DNA from: Micromonospora noduli
Lineage (GTDB): Bacteria; Actinomycetota; Actinomycetes; Mycobacteriales; Micromonosporaceae
Direction: 5' to 3'
Assembly: GCF_003264365.1 (NCBI RefSeq)
Contig: NZ_PYAK01000046.1
Span: 1-47,800, forward strand
DNA: 47,800 nt
The notes under the pieces were generated by a model that saw nothing but the letters and a program-made list of their open reading frames with translations, searched no databases and was not told the DNA's origin. Positions 1 to 6,552 of the stretch are shown piece by piece. Position 1 is the stretch's first letter, and every line of letters starts with the position of its first letter. Both the position numbers and the translations under genes were made by a program.

Positions 1-2
1 TC

Positions 3-2255
3 CCCGCCGAGCCGCCGCGCCGAGGGGGCGAGGAGGACCTGCCCGCCGCCGGTCAGCGGCATCCGACCGAGCCGCCCCGGCCCGCGCCGGGCAACGGAGC
101 GCTGCCCCGCACCGGCCGGCCGTCCCGGTTCACCCCGTTGGCGACCGCCGGCCCCACCACAGACCAGGCCGGGCCTGGCGTGGGCTGGCCGGCAGCGACC
201 CGGCCGGGCGACGTCGACGGCCCCGCTCCGGGTAACGGCAACGGTGGCCCCCAGGCCGCCCCTCGGCGTTCCTTCTTCGACCCCAGCCCGGCCCGCGACC
301 CGGCCGCGAGCGGGGGACGCCCCGGTGACCGGGCGGCCCCGCCGACCCGGTTCGGGCGAGGCAGCCAGCCCTTCCCTCGCCGCCGCCCGGCCGACGCGCC
401 GGCCGACGAGACCGCGACGCGGGCCTTTCCGATGGCGACGGACCCGGCAGCCACCCAGCCGATACGACGGCCGGAGGGCGGCCTCGGCGCGTCCCGCCGG
501 ACGGACGCGCCGCCATCCGGCGAGGAGATCACCCAGCCGCTGCCGCCGCGCCGGCACAACCCGCTGGCTGAGGAGCCCACCCGCGCGTTCCGGATGGCCG
601 GTGAACCTCCCCTGGCCGGTGCGCCCGGGCGGCCATCGGCGGAGGAGACGCAGGCGATTCCCCAGGACCGGCCGGGCCGGTTCGAACCGGCGGAGGATCT
701 GCCGGTGTCCGTCGCGGAACCGGTCTCCGGGCCGCCCGCGCCGCGCCGCGGCTTCACGCCCATCGTCATCGAGGGCACCATCATCGAGTCCCGCGACCTC
801 ACCGACCCGGTCGAGAGCAGCGCGCCGGTCGACGCGCCCCGGCGGCCCAGCCCCGCCGAGGCCGCCCCGCCACCGTTCGGCTCGGCGCCCCCCGGTCCGG
901 GCCTGTTCGGTCCGTCGTCACCCAGCCCTGCCGAGGCCGCCCCACCACCGTTCGGCTCGACGCCCTCCGACCCGGGCCTGTTCGGTCCGTCGTCCTTCGG
1001 TTCCAGCCCATCCGGGCCCGCGTCGTTCAACCCCGGTCAGCCGGCCCCGAGCCCGTCCGCTCCGCACCCGGTGATTCCGACAGAGGTCAGCGCTGCCGGC
1101 GGTGGCCTGGGCGACCCGCGAATCGACGGTCACGTCGACGCCCCGCTGCGTGACGACCGCGCCGACAGTGCTGTTTCCTCGGTCGGCCCGGCCGGTACGG
1201 ACCAGCCCGGCGGCGAGGGCAGCGGCGCGAGCGTGATCGCGGACGACGTTCCGCGCCCGCCGGCCGACGAGCCGCCGCCGGTCGAGTTCGAGCCGGCCAA
1301 CACGGTCGAGGAGGACCTGCTCAGCGCCGCCGGCTCGGGCAGCACCGACACGTTCCTGTCCACCCTGCTGCTGGCCCGGGTGCTACTGCCGGCGGCACCC
1401 GAGTCGGTCCGGGGAAGCCGCCCCGGGGATCCCGGCTTCGTCTGGCGTACCGGGCAGCTCGACGGCGAGACGTACGTGGTGGTCTACACGTCGTCGGAGC
1501 GCCTCGCCGACCATGTCGAGGGGGACGTCGACACGGTCCGGGTGAAGTTCGCCCAACTGATCCGGCGCTGGCCCGACGAGGACTGGTCGTTCGCGGTCAA
1601 CCCGGGTACGCCGGTGGGTGCCAAGTTGCCCGGTGAGCAGATCGTCGCGTTGGCCAACTGGGCCGCCGAGGTGGGGCTCGGGGACGACCTGGAAGTGGAC
1701 CAGGTGGAAGCGCCGGCCGTGGCCGAACCCGCCGCCCGTCCCCGGTACGCCCCCGCCGCGGTCGACCCGACCCGGCCGACGGTCATGCAGAAGGCGATCG
1801 CCCCCAGCCAGCTCGCGTACTACCTGGATCGTGGGTACGACCGGGTTTCCGGGTTCGTGCACCGGGCCGGTGAGCTGTCCCACCTGACCACACCGGCTCA
1901 GCTGCACGAGGCGCTGGGCCTCAGCTACCCCGGCTCGCCGTTCGCCCCGGACGCCGAGGAGATCTACGTGCTGCGCTGGCCGGCGCACCGGCCGAGCCTC
2001 TACCGCATCCCCTACGGCGGCCAGAACGAGCCGGCGATGCGAGCCATGGAGGGTTGGGTCATCGAACGTCCGCCGTTCCGGGGCAACGGCTTCGCCCCTG
2101 GTGAGAGCAGCGACGTGGTGGCGGAGTTCAAGGTGGACAGCGCACGGCTGCCGCACGGCGCCCAACTCTGGCGCATCGGCGCGGACGGCAGCGAGCGGGT
2201 GGTCGCCGAGCTGGACACCGACTCGGTCACCTGGCGACGGGTCGGGGAGGCGTGA
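3..2255 (+). CDS. SseB-domain protein with long disordered N-terminus (5'-partial)
   Basis: The reading frame is open from the first bases of the window, with no ATG, GTG or TTG before a TTG at 138 and the same Pro/Gly/Ala-rich composition on both sides of it, so the true start probably lies upstream. Residues up to about 400 (counted from 138) are low complexity, with recurring motifs such as ETQAIPQ and TRAFRMA and a duplicated 25-residue block. Then comes a folded SseB-type N-terminal domain (FVWRTGQLDGETYVVVYTS, later WSFAVNPGTP, about residues 405-520). A second globular C-terminal domain (about 550-705) begins MQKAIAPSQLAYYLDRGYD. SseB-domain proteins of actinobacteria are poorly understood and have been linked to type VII secretion neighbourhoods; no function can be stated here. 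The stop overlaps the next start (TGATG), so the two genes are translationally coupled. Confidence 0.8.
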   Translation, partial: PAEPPRRGGEEDLPAAGQRHPTEPPRPAPGNGALPRTGRPSRFTPLATAGPTTDQAGPGVGWPAATRPGDVDGPAPGNGNGGPQAAPRRSFFDPSPARDPAASGGRPGDRAAPPTRFGRGSQPFPRRRPADAPADETATRAFPMATDPAATQPIRRPEGGLGASRRTDAPPSGEEITQPLPPRRHNPLAEEPTRAFRMAGEPPLAGAPGRPSAEETQAIPQDRPGRFEPAEDLPVSVAEPVSGPPAPRRGFTPIVIEGTIIESRDLTDPVESSAPVDAPRRPSPAEAAPPPFGSAPPGPGLFGPSSPSPAEAAPPPFGSTPSDPGLFGPSSFGSSPSGPASFNPGQPAPSPSAPHPVIPTEVSAAGGGLGDPRIDGHVDAPLRDDRADSAVSSVGPAGTDQPGGEGSGASVIADDVPRPPADEPPPVEFEPANTVEEDLLSAAGSGSTDTFLSTLLLARVLLPAAPESVRGSRPGDPGFVWRTGQLDGETYVVVYTSSERLADHVEGDVDTVRVKFAQLIRRWPDEDWSFAVNPGTPVGAKLPGEQIVALANWAAEVGLGDDLEVDQVEAPAVAEPAARPRYAPAAVDPTRPTVMQKAIAPSQLAYYLDRGYDRVSGFVHRAGELSHLTTPAQLHEALGLSYPGSPFAPDAEEIYVLRWPAHRPSLYRIPYGGQNEPAMRAMEGWVIERPPFRGNGFAPGESSDVVAEFKVDSARLPHGAQLWRIGADGSERVVAELDTDSVTWRRVGEA
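846..995 (+). repeat. two tandem 75-bp coding repeats
   Basis: Two consecutive 75-bp units (846-920 and 921-995) each encode a 25-residue block of the type SPAEAAPPPFGS..PGLFGPSS within the disordered part of the SseB-domain protein. The copies differ at scattered sites, so the duplication is not brand new. It keeps frame and lengthens the linker. Confidence 0.8.
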
Positions 2256-2617
2256 TGCGCGACGGTTACGTGGCCCGTTGGCAGGGCCGGGAATACCAGG
2301 CCAGCCCGGACGGCGACAACATCCGCCTCTACCAGCCCGAGCCGGGCGAGGGCTTCGAGGAGGTCCGCGCGGGCCGCTACGTCCGGGTGCTGCCGGCGAG
2401 CGAGATCGAGGATCTGGCGTACGTGCGGACCACCTGCACCTGGAAGGGGCAGCCGTTCATCGTGCTCGGGGAGCACGACGCCTGGCTGCGGGTGGAGTAC
2501 ACCGGTGGTCGCTGGCCGGTGGCCGAGGCGATGCGGCTGGAGGTCTTCGACTTCGGCGTCTACCAGGGTTGGGCGCCGGCCGCCGAGGTCACCGACCTGC
2601 GGGAGCAGCGGGTCTGA
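2255..2617 (+). CDS. Conserved hypothetical protein coupled to the SseB-domain gene
   Basis: A 120-residue soluble protein with no signal peptide or membrane segment. I chose ATG at 2255 because it overlaps the upstream TGA (2253-2255); an in-frame GTG at 2252 would add one residue. The sequence is rich in aromatic residues in a beta-strand-like pattern (YVARWQGREYQASPDG, WLRVEYTGGRWPVAEAM) and repeatedly reads like a short SH3-like or barrel fold, but I do not recognise a named family with confidence. Because it is translationally coupled to the SseB-domain protein, the products probably act together, perhaps as partner or immunity-type protein. That last point is inference from spacing only. 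It ends 5 bp before the convergent hydrolase gene. Confidence 0.75.
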   Translation: MRDGYVARWQGREYQASPDGDNIRLYQPEPGEGFEEVRAGRYVRVLPASEIEDLAYVRTTCTWKGQPFIVLGEHDAWLRVEYTGGRWPVAEAMRLEVFDFGVYQGWAPAAEVTDLREQRV

Positions 2618-2621
2618 CCGG

Positions 2622-3554
2622 TCAGGTCTTCGCCCACCGCAGGATTTCGCCGAGCACCAGCTCCGGTGCCTCCAGGTGCGGGAAGTGCCCCACCCCGTCG
2701 AGCAGTCGCCACTCGTACGGGGCGACGACGTACCGGCCGGAACCCAGCGCGGTGCGGGGCAGGGAGGCGGCGTCCAGGGCGCCGTGCAGTTGCAGGGTCG
2801 GGGTGGACAGCGGCTTCTGCATCAGCCGGACGAACCGGTAGCCGTGCAGCCGCAGCAGCGAGCGGAACGCCCAGCGGTAACCCTCCAGCGCGCAGAACGC
2901 GGCCTGCGGGATGCACATCGCCTCCCGGCACCGCTCGGCGTACGCCTCGAAGTCCGGCCCGGCCACCCACTGTGGGCCGCCCCAGCGGCGCATGATCTCG
3001 CCGACGGCCGCAGCCCCATCGCGGGTCAGGACGTGCTCGTAGCGGGGTAGCTGGAACTTCAACGCCGGCGTGGAGGCGGTGAACTGCCCGCGCGGGTCGG
3101 CGAAGATGGCGGCGCGCAGTCGCAGCGGGTGCGGTGCCCCCAGCACGACGAGCCGGCGAACCAGGGACGGGTGGAACGAGGCCACCGTCCAGGCCACCAT
3201 GCCACCGAGTCCGCTGCCGACGATCGTCGCGGATCGTTCACCGAGCGCGCGGATCAGTCCGGCGATGTCGGCGGCGAGGGTGTAGCCGTCGTACCCCCGG
3301 GGTGGTTTGTCGCTGGCACCGTAGCCGCGCAGGTCGACGGCGACCGCCCGGAAGCCGGCGTCGGCGATCGCCGGCAGCATCTGGTGCCAGGCCCACCAGT
3401 GCTCTGGGAAGCCGTGCAGGAAGAGCACCATCGGCCCGGTGCCGCCCTCGACCACGTGGAACCGGCTGCCGTTGGCGCCGACGAAACGGTGCGTCCACGG
3501 CCCCTCGGTGAGGACACAGGACTCGTCGACGGCCCCGCCGCGCTGGTCGGTCAT
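2622..3554 (-). CDS. Alpha/beta hydrolase fold protein lacking the nucleophile
   Basis: A 310-residue alpha/beta hydrolase of the epoxide hydrolase / haloalkane dehalogenase type: oxyanion-hole segment FLHGFPEHWWAW (about residue 47), DLRGYGASDKP (about 75), a cap domain, an acid candidate Asp in LHGALDAAS (about 257) and a catalytic His in GVGHFPH (about 287). The nucleophile elbow, normally G-x-S/D-x-G-G, reads V-G-S-G-L-G-G (about 113-119), which puts Gly where Ser or Asp should be. The protein may be catalytically dead, use the preceding Ser, or have a non-hydrolytic role. There is no good ribosome site; instead TAGGCT (3567-3562 on the minus strand) ends 7 nt before the ATG, so the mRNA is probably leaderless. 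It is convergent with the preceding operon. Confidence 0.85.
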   Translation of the reverse strand: MTDQRGGAVDESCVLTEGPWTHRFVGANGSRFHVVEGGTGPMVLFLHGFPEHWWAWHQMLPAIADAGFRAVAVDLRGYGASDKPPRGYDGYTLAADIAGLIRALGERSATIVGSGLGGMVAWTVASFHPSLVRRLVVLGAPHPLRLRAAIFADPRGQFTASTPALKFQLPRYEHVLTRDGAAAVGEIMRRWGGPQWVAGPDFEAYAERCREAMCIPQAAFCALEGYRWAFRSLLRLHGYRFVRLMQKPLSTPTLQLHGALDAASLPRTALGSGRYVVAPYEWRLLDGVGHFPHLEAPELVLGEILRWAKT

Positions 3555-3710
3555 GGCAGACAGCCTAGGACCCGGTTGCCGCAGGCGACCCTGGCGGTCG
3601 CGTTGAACAGGGGAAAGCCCCGGGTTGCCCCGGACCAGGACCAGGGGGCTCGGGGTCGACTGTCAGTGGAGAAACCCGGCCCGGGACGTCCGGGAGATGG
3701 CGCACAAAGC

Positions 3711-3745
3711 GCGACGCCCGGGCAGATGACCTGCCCGGGCGTCGC
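3711..3745 (-). terminator. Perfect 15-bp hairpin downstream of the first InhA protease
   Basis: Arms 3711-3725 (GCGACGCCCGGGCAG) and 3731-3745 are perfectly complementary around the 5-nt loop ATGAC. The hairpin starts 22 bp beyond the stop of the minus-strand protease gene. There is no T tract, as is common in actinobacteria. It could also stop leftover transcription from the other side. Confidence 0.8.
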
Positions 3746-3766
3746 TGGTTGGTGCGGGATCAGTGG

Positions 3767-6235
3767 TCAGCTGACCCGGATCTTCATCGAGGTGCCGTCC
3801 TGCTCCAGAACCTTGATCTTGACACCGGTAGCGGGGAGCTTGACGCCGTGGTTCGGCAGCTCCTCGTAGAAGTACTTCTTGGTGTCGTCGAACAGCGGCT
3901 CAGCGGCCTGGCCACGGATGTACTGCGGCTGGCTGTTGAGGTGCAGGGTGAACGAGTCCGCCTTGTTCAGGCTGAACGGTGCGTCGTACATCTGGACGCG
4001 GGCCCGCCACGGGGCCCCGGTCAGGTTGTAGATCGGGCGCGGGTGCGCGTCGATGTACAGGTTGCGACCCTCACCCGGGTGACCACCCGGGTTGGACGCC
4101 GACGCCGGGGCGGTGTTGTTGTCCGACCAGCGGGTGTTCCAGTACGAGATGAGCAGGCCCTCCTGGTACGCGTAGTGGTCCACCCAGTCCGGGCGGGTGT
4201 TCGCGTAGCCGAAGAAGTACGGGCCGGTCTTCAGGTACTTGTCGTACGAGACGTACGAACGGTTGCCGGCGATGTAGAAGTTGTCGAACAGCCGGGTGTA
4301 GGTCGCCCCGACCACCTGGAACTTCTCCAACGACCAACCGGCGTCGGTCTCGGCGCCGTCACTGAGCACGGTCTGACCGTCGGCGGTCACGGTGATCGCG
4401 TCACCGAAGAAGCCGCCCTCGGAGACGCCACCGTCGGTGACGTAGTGCAGGCGAACCTGCGCCACCTTGCCGGCGACCGCGGTCAGCGGGATGTTGATGT
4501 CCGCCCAGGCGCCCTTGCTGGTGCCGGCGAGGGCCGGACGCCCCGCGCCGTCGACGCCGATCGGCGTGCCATTGGCGGTGCCGTCCAGGTCGATCCAGGT
4601 CTTTCCGCCGTCAGTGGACGCCTCGAAGTAGAGGTAGTCGTAGCCGGCCTCGATGCTGTACTTGCCCTTGAGCGACATCGCCGCTGCGGACTTGCCGGTG
4701 AGGTCGAACGTCCTCGTCATCTTACTGTCGAGGTTGTCCTCATTGCCGGAGAAGTACTGCTTGGTGCCCTCGAACGGCGCACCGTAGTTGAACGTGTACT
4801 CCCGTTGCGGGAGCACGACCACGGCGGCCTGGGCCTTGTCCGAGTTGTACTCCTGCGGACCGAGCTCCAGGGAGCGCTTCTGCCCCGCCACGATCACCTC
4901 GTAGTCGAGCCAGCCAAGCTGGAGCTTGTTCCACGCGCCGAGGTCGCCGCCCCGGTCGCCGATGCCGGCGTCGTTCTTGGCACCGAGCCGGCTCTGGGCC
5001 ATCAGGGTCCAGTGCTCGTTGCTGTTGTCCGCCGGGCCGTAGTCGTCCGGCAGGCCCAGGTCGTGGCCGTACTCGTGGTAGAAGACGCTGCGGCCGCCGT
5101 TTTCCGGCTGGATCGTGTAGTCGCGGATCCAGACGCCGGTGTTGCCGATCTGGGTGCCGCCGATCGGGAAGTTCGGCGGGCCGACGGGCGAGCTGTTGAA
5201 CGCCGACCAGCGGTGGCTCCAGATCGCGTCCTCACCCTGCTGCGGGTCACCGTCGGCCTGGTCGCCGCCGGAGTGGACGATCTGGAAGTGGTCGATGTAG
5301 CCGTCCGACTCGTTGAAGTCGCCGTCGCCGTCGAAGTCGAAGCGGTCCCACTGGTCGAAGGACTTCATCTCCGCGGCGATCTGCGCGTCCGTCCGGCCCT
5401 TGGCCTTCTGGTCGGCGACCCACTGGTTGGCGGCGTCGGCGATCAGGTTCCAGGTGTTCGGGCAGACGTTGTCGGCGCAGACGGCCCGGTCATCCTGCGG
5501 GTCCGGCTCCTGGCCGGGCTCCGGGTCCGGGATCGGGTCGTCGGAGCGACCGTAGCGGGCCTCGTTGTACTTGACCTTGACCCAGTCGGTCACCTCACCG
5601 TCGACGGTGTAGCGACCCGAGGACTGGGCCTCGTAGTACTGCTTGAGCGACTCGTCGCCCGGGTTGGTGCCGAAGTAGAGCTGGCGGAAGTGCTCCGGGC
5701 TGAAGTCCGGCTGCCAGATGGTGGAGTTGTCCACGGCCCGGTTGGGCTCGGGGATCTTGTTGTGCAGCGGACCCTCGAACGTCGTCGGTCCGGCGATCTC
5801 CGGGTTCATGTCCTTGTCCGGGTAGGACGGGTGCCGCTCGTCCCCGAACTCGGCCAGGATCACGAAGATCTTGTCGGTCCGCTCGCGCTTGAGCTCGACG
5901 TACTGGTCCTTGGTCTGCTTCGCGCCAGCGGTGGTGCGGGCGTTGGCGCCCAGTCCGGCCGCCTTGGCGACCTCGCCGACCTTGACGACAGTGCTTCCGT
6001 TGCGCTCGATCGGCTTGCTCCGACCGCTCAGCACGTCGCTGAGCCCCTGCTCACGCAGTGCGCGGCGCTTCTCCTCGAGCTTGTCGGGGAGTTCATCCTT
6101 CAGCGCCTGTGGTTCGGCAGCGGCCGGTGCTGCGGCCGGCAGTTTGGGCTGAGGCGCCGCCGAGGCGGACGGGCCGAAAGCCAGGCCTGTCGCCGTCAGT
6201 GAGAGCCCGAGCAGACCCACTGCGACTTTGCGCAC
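3767..6235 (-). CDS. Secreted immune inhibitor A-type M6 metalloprotease (copy 1)
   Basis: An 822-residue secreted protease of peptidase family M6 (InhA). GTG start at 6235 is supported by GGAGGT five bases upstream. A signal peptide (MRKVAVGLLGLSLTATG, cleavage near ASA-AP about 28) is followed by a propeptide region. The zinc site HEYGHDLGLPDDYG (about residues 387-400) carries the HExxH residues and the downstream Asp, and WTLMAQSRLG follows as the expected Met-turn-like segment. The C-terminal 400 residues contain the beta-rich VEG-type and carbohydrate-binding-like modules of InhA proteins (YDYLYFEASTDGGKTW). InhA enzymes degrade host or environmental proteins outside the cell. It lies head to tail with a paralogue but has its own terminator and a 317-bp leader, so it is probably a separate transcript. 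Confidence 0.93.
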   Translation of the reverse strand: MRKVAVGLLGLSLTATGLAFGPSASAAPQPKLPAAAPAAAEPQALKDELPDKLEEKRRALREQGLSDVLSGRSKPIERNGSTVVKVGEVAKAAGLGANARTTAGAKQTKDQYVELKRERTDKIFVILAEFGDERHPSYPDKDMNPEIAGPTTFEGPLHNKIPEPNRAVDNSTIWQPDFSPEHFRQLYFGTNPGDESLKQYYEAQSSGRYTVDGEVTDWVKVKYNEARYGRSDDPIPDPEPGQEPDPQDDRAVCADNVCPNTWNLIADAANQWVADQKAKGRTDAQIAAEMKSFDQWDRFDFDGDGDFNESDGYIDHFQIVHSGGDQADGDPQQGEDAIWSHRWSAFNSSPVGPPNFPIGGTQIGNTGVWIRDYTIQPENGGRSVFYHEYGHDLGLPDDYGPADNSNEHWTLMAQSRLGAKNDAGIGDRGGDLGAWNKLQLGWLDYEVIVAGQKRSLELGPQEYNSDKAQAAVVVLPQREYTFNYGAPFEGTKQYFSGNEDNLDSKMTRTFDLTGKSAAAMSLKGKYSIEAGYDYLYFEASTDGGKTWIDLDGTANGTPIGVDGAGRPALAGTSKGAWADINIPLTAVAGKVAQVRLHYVTDGGVSEGGFFGDAITVTADGQTVLSDGAETDAGWSLEKFQVVGATYTRLFDNFYIAGNRSYVSYDKYLKTGPYFFGYANTRPDWVDHYAYQEGLLISYWNTRWSDNNTAPASASNPGGHPGEGRNLYIDAHPRPIYNLTGAPWRARVQMYDAPFSLNKADSFTLHLNSQPQYIRGQAAEPLFDDTKKYFYEELPNHGVKLPATGVKIKVLEQDGTSMKIRVS

Positions 6236-6293
6236 GTGGTACCTCCGGTTTGAGGGAACCGGCCCAACGGGGTACGGGCCGGTGGGAGATCGA

Positions 6294-6307
6294 TCCCACT
6301 AGTGGGA
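6294..6307. promoter_or_regulatory. 14-bp perfect palindrome upstream of InhA copy 1
   Basis: TCCCACTAGTGGGA is perfectly self-complementary. It lies about 60 bp upstream of the GTG start and just downstream of TATGTT, a plausible -10 element on the minus strand, so it would sit near the transcription start. Its position suits a repressor operator; the regulator is unknown. No matching palindrome was seen before copy 2. Confidence 0.5.
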
Positions 6308-6493
6308 CCATTGGTGAACATAGTTACTGGCGGGACGGGTGGGAAGACGAACGCGTCGATTTGTTGCAAGATTTTGTTGGGAATGCTTTTCACCGTCACA
6401 CCCCGCCGGTTCATCAGCCGCGTTGACCAGCGCGGCTCCGGGCGCGAACGTATACAACGACATTTTTCGATCAAGCCGATCGCACATACGACA

Positions 6494-6526
6494 GTGGGAC
6501 CGGCAGCGTCTCCGCCACCGGCCCCA
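6494..6526 (-). terminator. Putative terminator of InhA copy 2
   Basis: Arms GTGGGACCGG (6494-6503) and CCGGCCCCAC (6517-6526) pair along 10 bp with one position that becomes a G-U pair in the minus-strand transcript. The hairpin lies 27 bp past the copy 2 stop codon. Confidence 0.55.
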
Positions 6527-6552
6527 CCGTCAGTTCTCGACCCGTGAAACCG

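Larger units (their letters stand above)
6236..6552 (-). other. Gene-free promoter region of InhA copy 1
   Basis: This 317-bp stretch is clearly less GC-rich than its surroundings. It holds, reading along the minus strand, the terminator hairpin of copy 2, an AT-rich segment including TATGTT as a possible -10, a 14-bp palindrome, and the GGAGGT ribosome site of copy 1. I see no convincing small gene. Confidence 0.6.

Noticed and set aside
3613..3646. Second terminator hairpin AGCCCC...GGGGCT before the first protease terminator
   Set aside because: Pairing is short and interrupted compared with the perfect 15-bp hairpin at 3711-3745.
3749..6202. 817-residue open frame on the plus strand opposite the first InhA gene
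   Set aside because: It is antisense to a protein with clear signal peptide, zinc motif and domain order. Its Val/Arg/Leu-rich translation is the usual mirror image of a GC-rich coding strand.
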